A stretch of 64,000 nt of DNA from Hermodice carunculata (taxonomy: Eukaryota; Annelida; Polychaeta; Eunicida; Amphinomidae): NCBI GenBank assembly GCA_964020975.1, contig OZ026628.1:14787079-14851078 (forward strand), written 5' to 3'. Made by a program: the position numbers and the translations under genes. Each line of letters begins with the position of its first letter. Position 1 is the stretch's first letter. Shown here one piece after another: positions 1 through 11,962 of this stretch. Under the pieces are notes generated by a model. The model ran no database searches, had not been told where the DNA came from, and was given only the letters and a program-made list of their open reading frames with translations.

Positions 1-906
1 AAGCAGATATGCTTTTTATATATATATATATGTATATATACCTACTTACATTTAGACAAGAGACATTTGAATCTCCAATTTGCCCAACTGGTGTGAACGT
101 GAGTCTTAAGTGCAAGTGCGGTGCAGCTTGCGAAGATGTATGTCACTTTCTTTTTCTGGTCCTCACATTCAGAATTCCACACGATGTTCTTGAAATGTGC
201 TCCTTTTCCTTAATAAACGGCTTTGTACGGCTCTCTAGTCTGTATGCTTTGGGACAATTACCCTTTTTGTTAGTGGTTCAAAGATTTCATTATTCTGTAT
301 TCTCGTTTTTCGCATAAAAAGGTATTCAAAATGTTCATTTAAGCTTCACAGCACATCTATGAGTATTACCTGCAATTCGAATGAATATAAATTACTTGAT
401 TAACTAACTGGAAATATTTTCCTCTGTCAGTCTTTTGTCTACTATATAACGTCTTCTTCACCTTGTTCCTGTTGTGCGGCCGGGCAACATTGATCACTGA
501 CCGTTGATGTAACATATGTGTGTCCCGTAACGTCCTCTGTGTATGTCGTGCCTCTTTATGCCAGGAGGATTAATATGGGGGTATTGTCCTTTTCACAACT
601 GCTATCTGTTATTTGATGTACGAAGTTGCATGTTCTTTACCATAATTAAATAAGATTTAACTCAAGTTATCTCGGTAGGGCCCTATGATGTGCTGTGGTA
701 TAATGGTCTTTTCGAGCTCTCAAACGAAAGAAAGATAGAATTCTTGTAAAAACCAAGGAAATCAGGTATGCTGCTATTTGGGCACGTTTAAGATCGGTTA
801 TGAATCTTACAAGGGTCAACTTAAAGAAGCTGAACGCAATTACAAGGCAAAAACTAAACGATAAATGAAAATGCAAGCAATGATTACTATTATCTATGCC
901 CCCAGG
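1..906. other. No gene seen
   Basis: AT-rich sequence with a short (TA)n tract near 20-40. The open frames are short, lack convincing protein composition and have no splice context. I see nothing supportable. Confidence 0.6.
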
Positions 907-1430
907 GGCTCTTTGACCTTGGGATTTGGGTTAAGGTGTTCCATCTTAGAGCTGTCTTAGACCTTATGTAGGATTAAAACCATTGCCAAAAGAAAATTCC
1001 ATGTTAAAAACGTTTCAACTTGCCGTGTGAAAACCAAATTCACTGGAATGGTTCTGTGGCCTTTGGATTTGGGCCAAGTTAACCCATCTTCGAACTCGTC
1101 TAAGACCTTATGCAGGACTATAGTCACCGGCAATTTGACAGGCCTATGTCAAAAAACTTTTCAAGTAATCACGTAAAAACCAAATTCACAAACATGGCTC
1201 TGTAACCTTGGGAATTGGGTCAAGGGCATCAATCCCCACACTCGTCTGAGACCTTATACAGGAATATAAGCATGTGTAATATGAAAGCCCTAAGCCAAAA
1301 ACTTTTCAAGTTATCGAGTGAAAACGAATTTCACGAAAATGGCTCTTTGACCTTGGAAATTAAGCCAAGGTCACCCATCTTAGAACTCCTCCGAGATCAC
1401 TAGCGTGTGCAATATGAAAGCCATGACGTT
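907..1430. repeat. Tandem array, four ~145 bp diverged units
   Basis: Units begin near 907, 1049, 1194 and 1340 with variants of GGCTCTTTGACCTTGG. Each unit repeats the order 'hexamer-rich start, CCATCTTAGAACTC-like block, GACCTTATGCAGGA-like block, AAAACTTTTCAAGT block, AAACCAAATTCAC block'. The spacing is 142-146 bp. The copies are clearly diverged, so the array is old. The unit length resembles the core repeats of pearl/HINE elements of bivalves; that assignment is inferred. Confidence 0.75.
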
Positions 1431-2280
1431 TTAGCTGGGCTGACTTGTCAGTAGCTGAGCTTGTCTTATGGTCCTTCATCGGTGGTCCTCCGTCGTCAGT
1501 CGTCAACAATCGACTTCTCCAAAACCGTGAGCCAAATTCACTTCAAACTTCGTGGCAATGTACCTTGGCTCTCTATAAAGTTTGTTTAATTGGCCATGCT
1601 CTTGTGAATTTTGGATTTTTATGATTTTTTTTGTTCTTTTTGAGGGCAAATCTTAAAAATCTTCTCTGAAACCGCTCATCCAATTGCTTTGATAACATAC
1701 AAGAACACTCCTAGGGACTCCTAGTTGTGAATTTGTTCACCAGGTAGCGCTGCAATTTTTTCTCAATTTTTTAATGATTTTTTATCTGTTTTGGTTATTT
1801 TCGAAATCTCCAAAACCGTCACTGAGATTAAGCTGAAACTTGGTAGATATGTTCCTTGTGAAAGGACCAAATAAAATTGCTCACTAGGAGGCAATGCTGC
1901 GGATTCCTGACTTGCTTACGATTTTTTCAGTTCGGGTGCTTGTCGGTAAATGCACCTTTCCGATTAATTACAATGTAAGTCAATGGGCATTCTAATGCTA
2001 ATTCACATTTTATACTTCTCCGAAACTGTCAGTCAGATTAAATTCAAACTTCGTGGCAATTTACTTTGGGTAGATCTCCAGCAGATTTGTTCAAATGGTC
2101 ACGCCCCGTTGATTTTTGGACTTTTTTGTGCTTTTGGGGGTAAATCTTTAAAAAAAATCACAAGGTTATGTGTACATGTCGGCTGAGCACAGGGCTAACA
2201 CAATGTTGTTGTTGGGTTATCGCGTGAAAACTGTCCGTCCGGACACACACACGGACACAGTGATTGCTGAATGCCCCTTC
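1431..2280 (-). repeat. Dispersed non-coding repeat with 3' terminal motif
   Basis: Read on the minus strand, this ends in a GACGGAGGACC...GGACCATAAGACAAGCTCAGCT stretch (around 1427-1500) that also ends the elements near 26385-26470 and 37670-37745. Inside, a block reading CTCCAAAACCGT / CAAACTTCGTGGCAAT recurs at about 1511, 1806 and 2020, giving internal repeats. It lies directly beside the 145 bp array and may be one composite element with it. A poly-G run follows at about 2295. Confidence 0.55.
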
Positions 2281-2348
2281 TTGCTTCTGAGCGGAGGGGG
2301 GGGGGGGTGATATTATAAACCTAAACTTGAAAAGGGAGATAAATCACG

Positions 2349-3174
2349 GTGCATTACCGTCAAACATTTTCTGGGTGTGATCCTGGGAGAGATACTGTCG
2401 TGTCATTATCTAAAGCAGAGGCACCTATTTTAGTTCTGATGTTAGTCCATGATATACAATCAGAAGTGTGGATTCCTGCTGGTACGGTGAAGCAACCAAT
2501 GTGTATTCCTGTGCACACCGTGAAGGAATCATTGCTGTCACAACTTCTGTCCAGTCTTCTTGCATACCACTGTATCACAGGGCGTGATACGGCCAGTCGC
2601 TTTTATGGTACAGGGAAAAGGTCATCCTAAAAAGTATTCGTCGAGGACAAAGACACACTAGTTTCGTTTGGAGCTAACAGTGAAGATTATGACATAGAGT
2701 GACAGCTCAAATCAGCAGAGATCTTTGTAATCAAATTTTACAATCCCAAAACAGATTTCACATGTATAGACACTCTGACAGCTGTCATGTTTGCCAGATT
2801 AAATGAATTAACCTGCACGTTAACCTCCAACTAACAATGCCCTTCGTTTTCATCTGCTTGTGTGTAGACACCAAGTACAGGCATGGAAAGAGGCAAATAT
2901 AGCTAAACCTATGCTGCCTAATGTGCTCTGTTCAGGATGGCAGGTAGAGGATTCTGGAAGTTCTGTCCCCATATTAATGACCATTGAGCCCGTGCCAAGT
3001 GCATGCTGGGAGCTGGATACATGTATCTGCAAGACTACTTGCCTCAAAAGATGTTCACGCAAAACCAACAGAACGGCTTGTGCTGGAGGTCGTGTATGCT
3101 CACAGCAAGGTTTTAACCCATTCAATCCTACAGCACAGAACGGAAGTGACCATTCTGACTCAGAAGAGCCGTAA
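2349..3174 (+). pseudogene. Decayed ORF, uncharacterised invertebrate family, C-terminal half
   Basis: Two separate open pieces on the plus strand, at about 2349-2630 and 2860-3174, read as one family protein in order. The first holds LLAYHCITGRDTASRFYGTG, a variant of the 'sGCDTTSxFxGxGK' block that I know from large uncharacterised proteins of corals, hemichordates and molluscs. The second runs from QAWKEANIAKPMLPN through GWQVEDSG to a Cys-rich tail (CICKTTC...CSRKTN...C...VCSQQG) followed by an acidic end. The sequence between them looks like the same protein in decay. The copy is broken in several places and lacks the N-terminal half. The function of the family is not known to me; its multicopy, degraded state suggests a mobile origin. 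The second copy in this window is at 18983-22430. Confidence 0.6.
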
Positions 3175-3202
3175 ATTAAATTTATATATGTGCCACAAGT
3201 AG

Positions 3203-4690
3203 TGAGGAACTAGTACCTCAAAATAAAACACATGCAATTTCCTACAAGATAGGAATTCCGAGTATCATTTTTTGGGGGCATATTTTGTGAATTTTGGGGT
3301 GGGGGTACCTTACAAGGCTGTGGAATAAAAACAGCCCATTTTTAGATAATAAAATATACCTTTCAAGAAAGAGGAAGAATTCCATCAAATTTACATGCAT
3401 GACTTAAACCCCTGATATACATATACATCTATTTAAAATTAAAAGCCTCATAATTTTAACCCTGGATCTGAAATATTTCATTCTCTGTACGAGATAATTC
3501 TGCAACAAACAATCAAAATCGGATTTATTTCACATGTTTTGCTATATTGCACTAACACTGCATCAAACAACTGTGGTTTCAGACAGATTGAAACATAGTA
3601 CAGACTGTTTATCATATGTAATGTCTCTGTCATAGGTATATTGGAAAAAATGGCCGCTCTCCTTTCTTGCACATAGCTACCAAGCGACAACCGGCTAAAA
3701 ATGCCCACCAATATGTTTTAACAGTTTAGATAGGTGGTAACATTTTGCAATGCAGGGAGAACGAAACCCATGATTTCAGATGCTGGCCGCCTGACTAGAT
3801 AGACAGGTGCTTTGGTCACTTCCACTTCCTCCATGTTGTTGCCCGTCTTACAAAGATTCATTTGCCTGCAGTGGCATCGTGGCACCGACATGACTGCCGC
3901 TATGCCTGGTGAGATGGCCCTCCATACCTGCTGCTGTGGTCAATTCCCGCATCAATTTTCGAACAACTATTGCGCTTGCCATATGTTAATTATCCAAAAT
4001 GGGATTTGATTTGTGCACGTTATATTTTTCCCTTAACGTAATCAGTCCAAACTTTTGGCCAATCATATGCTACCTCCAAAATGCAGTGTAACCCTTCTGC
4101 AAATTTGGCAACTGTCCTTGTTACTTGTCAAATCCGTCACTAACAACTGGCAAACCTAAAATGTTCTACTCGTGGCATTGGATATGAGGAAAACAAGGAA
4201 AACTTCTGACCTGTGATTTTTTTCTGGCTTCCGAACCTTGAGATCCATGTGTTTGCTATCTTGCTAAATCCATCAAACCTTCTTACTTAACAATCATTAC
4301 CGTTTATCTGTGACTGGCGTTCTACTTCACAATAAATCAGTTACTCTATGACCGCTCACATATATTGGATTGACCACAAGATGTGGAACTATAGCTGCCA
4401 TGAACGTTTGCGTATCTGCACTCCTGAGCAGATTACAGTAGTAGCTAAGTTCCACCTGTTGTGGTTAGCACATTACATGCTCGCCACCATCACGTATGTA
4501 AGGGAAATGCCCATATAAATTTATTCTCAGGTATGCAAGTAACCTGTGCATTACCAGCAAGATAAGTGTGACACCCCTGTGCTCAGCTGATGTGGCAAGT
4601 GCGGACTTCAGAATGATACCAAGGTCACCTTTCTTCACGTCCATTATCACTGTGGTTGACATGAACATATCCTCTTTTCTATTTCTCCGA
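3203..4690. other. No gene seen
   Basis: No open frame with recognisable protein character and no strong repeat. Short frames near 3812 and 4465 show no family motif. Confidence 0.5.
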
Positions 4691-4699
4691 ACTTTGTTG

Positions 4700-6005
4700 A
4701 AAATAAGAAAATGACAATGTAGTGAACAAATTTAGTGGAAATTAAGTTTACATACAATTAATATAAGATCCAACTTACGGTTTGGGAGAAATGTCAAGAA
4801 GACTGAAAAAACACGCAAAATTCTTAGAAAAGTGAAAAAATAATTACAGAGCCACATTTTGGATAAATTAAGGTCTATGGATCCCCAGAAATGCTCCTTT
4901 GTAATTTCAATGCAATTGATTAGTCGGTTTTTGACCAGAAGATTTTTTAATGATTTTTGCGGAAAAATAAACAAGATTTCTCTCCAGAAATCTTTACATT
5001 ATTGGACCATAATCATTTCTTAAACAAAATTGGTAGAGGCCTAGCAAATGTGCATCCTCGTCAAAAATTGAAGTGAATGTCCTTGATGGTTTTTGGAAGG
5101 TCGAAAATGGGAATTCCCATTGCAATTTCTTAGGGCTGCATAGTAATCAATAATGATGTACGCAGTAACCAGTACGCGTATGGAAAAAAATGTTAATAAT
5201 TAACTAATTAGTTAATTAATTTACCCTCCTACTAACTACATTTTCGCCAACTTTCAGAACAAAATTAGTGGTCTGTGTTCAGGATTGTACCAAAACGTGA
5301 ACACAAACATTCATTAAAAAATCACTAAAGTGTGACTATTTGAACAAACTTAGTACAGACCCATCCAAAATACAGCCCCACCAAGTTTGAAGTGAATCTT
5401 GTTGACGGATTTAGAGAAGTAAAATAATGTCAATTTCCGTTGCAGTCCCATTGACTTACATGGTGAATAATCAATAGGAATTTATGCATTAAAGGACTGG
5501 TACTCGAATTGAAAAAAAAATCGTTTAAAAATCAATGATCCAAAATATCACAACCTAGTGACCAAGGATGTTCAGCCCTCCCACAAGCTACATTTCAGAG
5601 CAACCTGAGTGAAGATTTTAGAGAAATACAAATACCTAAAATATACAAAAATAGGAAAGCAAAAAGAAAAATCGCGGTGCCACCTGTTGAAAAAAAAATA
5701 GGTTTTAGAGGTCCACAGAAGAGTCCCTGTGCAGTTTCGAAGCAATTGGCACAGCCCTTTTTAGGCTTTTTAAAATGTTTTCTTTAAAAAATAAAATGCT
5801 TTGCTTGACAAAATAAAAAACTGAACAAACCAAATAAAAAAGTCAGTGGAGCTTGGCCATTTGAACAAATTTGGTGGAGATCCATCTAAGGTACATCTGT
5901 TTCACGTTTGAAATTGATCTGGAAGCAGGATTTTAAGAAGTTGAAATTGTACATATCAATGATCCTTGAACCACCACCCATCTTATGAGATAAAGTCAGC
6001 TGAGT
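4700..6005. repeat. Dispersed repeat with internal diverged units
   Basis: Phrases of the type 'GAACAAATTTAGTGGA', 'CCACCAAGTTTGAAGTGAAT' and 'GGTCCACAGAAGAGT...TGCAGTTTCGAAGCAATTGG' recur several times about 250 bp apart. The right end, ATAAAGTCAGCTGAGTGACA, matches the ends of the repeats at 25930-26470 and 37330-37745. Non-coding; probably a non-autonomous element of the same family in plus orientation. Confidence 0.6.
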
Positions 6006-6341
6006 GACAATTATTTTTTTCTGACAGTGTCCAGTTTCAAATTTTATTACGTTTATTTAATGGCATAGACCTTCCGGCAGACCCAAAATACTTAACTTCA
6101 TGCTGCCTAAATTTTAATTTTAACCAGCCCACGCCATCAGCAGTAGCTGTTGGTCTTCCGTTGTGGTGTGCAGGATTCGAAGACAAGTGCTGATGTTCTT
6201 GACACAGTCCACAAAATTGGTCTGTGAAGAAAAATCACACATTTAATAACCAATAGTAATCACATGATCCCCACACTTTTATATCCCTTTGTTAGAATTA
6301 GCAAAATATTAAGACGTCTGATGCGGCCGTAGAGAGCGGTG

Positions 6342-6343
6342 GT

Positions 6344-6374
<31 letters not shown>

Positions 6375-6440
6375 CATGTACGTATATATATGTATATACA
6401 CGTATATACACGTATAGATATGTATATATACATATATATA
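6342..6440. repeat. (TA)n and TATACG-rich microsatellite
   Basis: Pure TA from 6342 to 6370, then interrupted TATATACACG-type repeats to about 6440. Apparent open frames across it are artefacts of the dinucleotide. Confidence 0.85.
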
Positions 6441-7456
6441 TTTAATCTTAAAGACAAAACAAAGTATCCTGATGCAATAACATATATTAGGAGTCTGACA
6501 AACAGACATCATAAGAAACAAATAAAACATCACATAAGATAAAATGTTTTTCCATAATGTGAGGTGTTTCCTTCGCACATAAATGTAATAAACCGTGTAT
6601 ATGTGATGCCGAGCATGGGACGAAAACGGTTTGTTATTATTGGAAATCATCATTGCATTTGATGATTATTACATCCAGAAAATTTGTAACTGTCATACGT
6701 GGCGTTGTCACCCATAAAACTAGTCGTTTATTTGTCATATTGAATTCACCAAAGCAATATATTTGAGGGGAGAAACGTTCTTTTGAGCCTGGCAGGTTCC
6801 TAGATACTTTATGGTTAATCTTGAAAAAAGAACAAACATCCTTGCGGATTGCAGTATGCTCCCTATTATATCAGATACTTGACATTCTCAAATAAATAGG
6901 TAAGCAAATAGTAAATTCTCCCTCTGCATAGGTTGCCATGTGGATTGATTTTTATCAATGTTACTGCTCTTGCACAGATATATTTTCAACACACATTTCA
7001 CGTAAGTGAAATCAGAATTATATTTGTAGTATAATATCTGCAGGAAATTTCATTTTTGTACGATCAAACGTTCGTTTTCTGTCGTTCAGAGTATGTTTGT
7101 AACATAAAAAATAAATCAAACAGCGGAGTATTAAATAAGAAAAAAATCTGCTGTACAAGAGGTAAGCCTCAACAACAGGTGTGTCTAAAATTCTAACAAA
7201 AATGGCCCTTACGACACACATAATATGGTTACATTCACACACCCAAGCAAACATTTCACAAGATACCCAGTTGTTTAGGCTGTGATCAAATTTTCTGGCG
7301 ATGTTTGGAAACAAATACCCCTTAGAAAGCTGGCTACGGGCGAAAAAAGTATTGACCCATCACCTTTCCTTTCATGCACTCTCAGGAAACAGAAAAACTC
7401 CGACAGAAATATTAACAGTTCTTCAAATTAAAATAGTTTCTATATGTTGTTAAACT
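6441..7456. other. No gene seen
   Basis: AT-rich, with frequent stops in all frames and no recognised repeat. Confidence 0.5.
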
Positions 7457-7680
7457 CCCACACGAAACTCTATGAACGAAATCGTGATGGGAACGTTCAG
7501 ATGAACTGCATCATTTTGTTGTTTGAATATTAAAATATGATACTGTATATGTAACAAAATAACGTAACCAACGAAACTTTATGAACGAAATCATGATGAG
7601 AACGTTAAGAGGAACTGCATCATTTTGTTGTTTGAACATTAAAATATGATGCTGTATATGTAACAAAATAGCTTAACCCT
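7457..7680. repeat. Two-copy tandem duplication, ~116 bp unit
   Basis: The unit starting ACGAAACTCTATGAACGAAA at 7457 is repeated from about 7573 with a few substitutions. Both copies end in TATATGTAACAAAATA. The sequence is non-coding; the low divergence makes the duplication fairly recent. Confidence 0.85.
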
Positions 7681-9118
7681 CACAGTGCCAGATCCGAGAT
7701 TGGGTCAATCGTTGTCTTGCCGCAATACGGGAGCATGACAGCCAAAGCATACACAGGGACGCTGTTGAACTAGAGCTTTCTTTCGCTGGGCACACAGTAG
7801 TCAGTATATGATGTTTCCTTGCTTTCTCCGAAAACCGGGAACCCAAAATCATCATATAGACAAATATGTTGTGGTTGATAAAACTAAAATGTTGAATAGG
7901 TTGGCATAAACTCATTTCCACAGAGTGATGAACAAAATCGTTAGTTATTGTTGCTACATTAATTTACTGGCAGGGCAATGTCAGCGTGTACCCTTAATTT
8001 ACAGCATTCTAGCACTTTATTGTAAAATGCCATTGCATTATTTTTCTGTCATCAACATTTATCGGGCATAAAGCTGCAACGGAATTATTACGAGGACTGG
8101 AAAATGATTACGTATATACTATTGTTCCTACAAATAACAGACTTTGTAGCGACGACCAATAAAAATACAAGTACGACAAACTTACGAAATTATTTAAATT
8201 TTATGTTTTATTGTTCAAAAGACATCTTCCATAGTTTTGGTTCGAACTTTTCAGTAAATACTTACCTTTAGTATTATATGATGCACTGTATAACATTATA
8301 TGTTCAGGAACCTCCCTCTTTATGACTTGTGGTTTATGACCACATAAAGTGAACGCCAATTCACAATGTGCAGTAATATGACCTACACTTGGGGCAGGAA
8401 TACTTACGGAATCATGCTCGGTATGCGTCGTCTGACTCAGGCGTACTGTACATGCATCTACCATGCTGTTATTCTTGGTAATAAACTAGTAAGCCATATG
8501 TATATATAACTGATGTGTAACTCTGTGTACATATCAACTACATTCATTAATTCTTTGAACTCTAATCAGCAGATAAATTAACCGAGATTCATTATTTTTA
8601 CAGAGCGAAAAATACGTAAAATATAGAACTTACAAAGCTGCAATTATTGTCTGACTTCTTTGTAAACAAAGTATGTTTACGCCAAAATGCTGCTGGTTAC
8701 GACAAGCCGAACATCTGTAGAATTCTATTTGAGTTAACTTCATCATGAGATTTATGAAACAGATAAGCACTTAACATTACAAATAATGGTGACCCTTTTC
8801 ATAACTGAGTAATAATTTACTTAAAAATGATGACAGCATGGCACATATACAAGACAAAATCTATTGCAATTAGTTATAATAACATCGGAACTGCTTGCAA
8901 TACAGTTAGGTTTACATGTAGCTGCAGGAGTTTTATTTGAGGAGGCCGTTATGTTCTACGGGGGGGGGGGGGGGAGTTTCGGAAAGAATTATTTGTTTCA
9001 TTTTAAGAAATACTTCTTGTGTTTATTTGGGCGTCTTGCTGTCTCGTTCCTTGGGTGATTGATGGCCGTTCTCGTTGTTTCAAAACTTCCAAACCCAAAC
9101 AGGAAGACAAACCTGTGA
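7681..9118. other. No gene seen
   Basis: Open frames at 7673-7921 and 8201-8464 (minus) have no recognisable motif. A G13 run lies near 8960. Confidence 0.5.
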
Positions 9119-9472
9119 TCATGAAAAAAACATTTTCGATGATAAATGTGAAAATGTGAAAGCAATAAATTTGTATAAATGTGACTTTAAGTGTTGCACG
9201 TCGAGAATTAGGAGTTTATTATCTCGGTGAACATAGCGCCCACTAATGCCTATGAACAGACCATCCATCTCTTCGTTCCGACCGTAAACTCTCAACTCTC
9301 CACGTTCAATTCTATGCAGTTTTATAACATTGACATGACTATTCAGAGGAGATAATAACTGAAGTGTGCGGTCTGATCTTATGCAGCAGTACATAACCAA
9401 GTCAGCAAGCTGCTTGTGACTATTTTCTCTGTGTGTTTCATTCACTAGAGCAACTAACGCAGCCTCACTCAA
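9119..9472 (-). CDS. Unrecognised open frame, possible exon
   Basis: A minus-strand frame of about 117 codons with plausible protein composition (it includes HKQLADLVMYCCIRSDRTLQ). It has no ATG at its beginning. A CCATCCAG just upstream could be a splice acceptor, so this could be an internal or terminal exon. I see no clear downstream donor, no neighbouring exon and no family match. It may equally be chance or a decayed element. Confidence 0.18.
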   Translation of the reverse strand: MSEAALVALVNETHRENSHKQLADLVMYCCIRSDRTLQLLSPLNSHVNVIKLHRIERGELRVYGRNEEMDGLFIGISGRYVHRDNKLLILDVQHLKSHLYKFIAFTFSHLSSKMFFS

Positions 9473-9529
9473 ACTGGATGGATAAATCTTTGTGAAACTA
9501 ACGGCTATGTAAAGACATCCGAAATACCA

Positions 9530-10090
9530 AAGTGGTTTTTAAAAAGAATTTGTGAACAATCGACTAAGATTTCCATACACTTTGTAAGCTCTAAAAATTA
9601 TATGGGCCCTACTTACAAAGGTTGGAGGGGGGGGGGGGGCGAGAAGGGAAGGGCGCAGAGCTTTCACAAAGATTTTCACGCTGTGAGTCCTGTGTTCCAA
9701 CTGGACATGAGACCTTTAGGCCTACCTTCAACTATGATTAAAGAATTGATACGTTCAAAATGTACCCCCGGCATCGAGCTTTCCATACATGGCCAGTTCA
9801 ACAAGGGTAATAATTTTTTGAGTTATTGAAGAAAAACAATAAACTTGGACAAGCGGCAACTCCATTATCATAGGGTCATGGTGACCCAAAAAGTAGGTCA
9901 CCAAAACGTGTTTTATGTACAATGTTCTCAAGTACCAATTTGATTTGGAGGCTAAATTGTCTTTGCCATTATTGTCCAAACTACACACTGATATTATCTA
10001 GCATATTAGCATCGGACATGATCTATACATCCTATAAGTTTGGCATCTCTAGCTTAATTACTTTTTGGATTACAGAGGGTCATACATTGT
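9530..10090. repeat. Dispersed repeat (family also at 41790 and 52820-54740)
   Basis: The blocks GGACATGATCTATACATCC...AAGTTTGGCATC and AACTGGACATGAGACC...GTACCCCCGGCATC recur with changes at 52930-53000, 53930-54000 and 54300-54350. Non-coding. A G-run lies at about 9629. Confidence 0.6.
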
Positions 10091-10397
10091 CGGGGCAATA
10101 ATAATGATGCATTCATTAAAATAGTATATTTATTATGAAGCGCATTTACCTGTGATAAGCCTAAAAACAAGGGAAGGTATTTACCTCAAACTGCCATGTG
10201 AACTAAATTACAGATACACATAAAGTGCGGTCTCGCAAAACAAAAGACACAGAACGAGTTATCATGTGATTAAACCAAAAATGTGAAGTATAATTTCTCG
10301 AAAAAATGGACGTATCACCCATGAGATATACTAATTTTGTTAACAAGCAAGAGGCCATTAAGTATTGCCAAATAAACGAAACATTGTGAATGGCGAC

Positions 10398-10843
10398 TTA
10401 CCGCTCTGCATAAGCGAAATATAGTTGCCTGAGATCGCCATACGTATGACATAGAAAGAAGATGTTAAAATATGCCTCTTCCCCTGAGCCACACAGACTA
10501 CAAATGCTGTCACCGGTACCCCAACATTTGTGGTCCGTGTTGAGACCTAAGGTACAGGTGCGTGCTCTGAACTTAGGAGAGCACCGCGAAAATCCTTTAC
10601 ATCAAGTAAATATTTTTCCATTTTGAAATTGGTTTTAAAACTTGTGCACATTTTAAGGGTGCTCATGCTTTCAATCTGATGCAAAAAATCCAGGTTCCAC
10701 GCCTCATTACTTAAAGTACAAAACTTTTGCAGCCAGCTACCGTCTGTAGCATTGATGGCCCAGTCCATGCCAGCGTAGTTAAGAATTACTTGTTTGCAGT
10801 ATGGCCGCGAGGAAATATGACCCTGTTCAAATCGGGAAAACAT
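10398..10843 (-). pseudogene. LINE-like 3' end remnant (RT C-terminal zinc motif)
   Basis: On the minus strand one frame reads through DVKDFRGALLSSEHAPVP; an adjacent frame continues LNTDHKCWGTGDSICSLCGS, then GEEAYFNIFFLCHTYGDLRQ, and ends at a TAA at 10398-10400. The pattern 'C..C(7-12)E.E.F.FFC..Y..LR' is the usual C-terminal zinc-knuckle-like ending of many invertebrate non-LTR retrotransposon ORF2 proteins. The two parts lie in different frames with a stop between them, and the RT domain is missing, so this is a 5'-truncated dead copy. The (TA)n tract just upstream of its truncation point may be an insertion hotspot. Confidence 0.55.
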
Positions 10844-10901
10844 TTCGTCCAGAAGCAGTTTCCAGATTCTTTGCTCTATATTTGATATAATGATAGTATT
10901 T

Positions 10902-10906
<5 letters not shown>

Positions 10907-10957
<51 letters not shown>
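10907..10957. repeat. (TA)n microsatellite
   Basis: About 25 uninterrupted TA units. Confidence 0.95.
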
Positions 10958-10960
<3 letters not shown>

Positions 10961-11789
10961 AATTAAAGAATACAAATCACTGGCTTATTCACACATAGTT
11001 CCGTAAGTGGGCATCATTAGTTGTGGCTCATTAATTATGCAGCAGGTAATCGACTGAAGTGCTGAAGTGCATAACTTTCAATATGTTGATTGCCTACACT
11101 GAATATGAGCTTACTTGGAAGACACAGAATGGCTGTCAGTGTAGTGTGGCGTTTGTGTATGAAGGTTAATTATGGCATTAAATTTGCAATGAAAACTTGC
11201 ACTTATGAGAGTGCAGGTCGACGTTTTAGTAAGCACCCAATAAAGTTGATAAGAGAACCCGTGGTATCGACCTGTTTTGTTTTTTTTTCTTTTATCGACC
11301 CTATCACGCCTACATCATATTTCAGCCCAAATGTTTGCAATCCAAACACCGATCAGATTTGGGTTCGGTAAAATTGCAAGACACGGGTACGACACAAAAG
11401 GATGGGTTCGGTCATGCTATAATGTACTTTAAGTGTGGGTTAAGATACACTTAGCATATACACATTGCATATATTGTGTCGTATATATAGACTCCAGTCT
11501 GAAATAAACAACATTCGGTCATTCATAATGACAATGTACTTTTGTTTTCAGCCGCGTCACGCATCACACCCTCCTAAACATTATAAAAAATCCATACAAA
11601 ATGTATTGCTCTTGTCGCCATGTGAGTTATTCAAGGAAATAAGGCCATAATCATGTACATGCTTTTTCAGAGGCCCATTTACTTGTTCTGTACAACTGTT
11701 ACCTGGACCTAAACTTGTTTAACTTTGTCCTTTGGTACCACTACAATGACTATGTTGTAGGGTAAAATGTCGATAGCAACGAGTAGTTT
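10958..11789. other. No gene seen; 3' flank of the receptor gene
   Basis: No open frame of interest. It lies downstream of the minus-strand receptor gene. Confidence 0.5.
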
Positions 11790-11795
11790 TTTATT
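11790..11795 (-). promoter_or_regulatory. Polyadenylation signal AATAAA
   Basis: TTTATT on the plus strand reads AATAAA on the minus strand about 168 nt downstream of the receptor stop codon. It is the first canonical signal after the stop and would give a short 3' UTR. Confidence 0.45.
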
Positions 11796-11962
11796 AACGT
11801 CGTTTTCTCCCTGTCAAGGTAGGCAATAATTTCAACATTTAAGACGAGATATGACATCTATTTTCATAGCGAATGTATCTGGCCAATAAGTCCCTACAAT
11901 TGAAAGCTCTCCGACTATGCTCGAAGCGTGAAAAAACATTACAAAAAGACTGTGCGTTAAAG

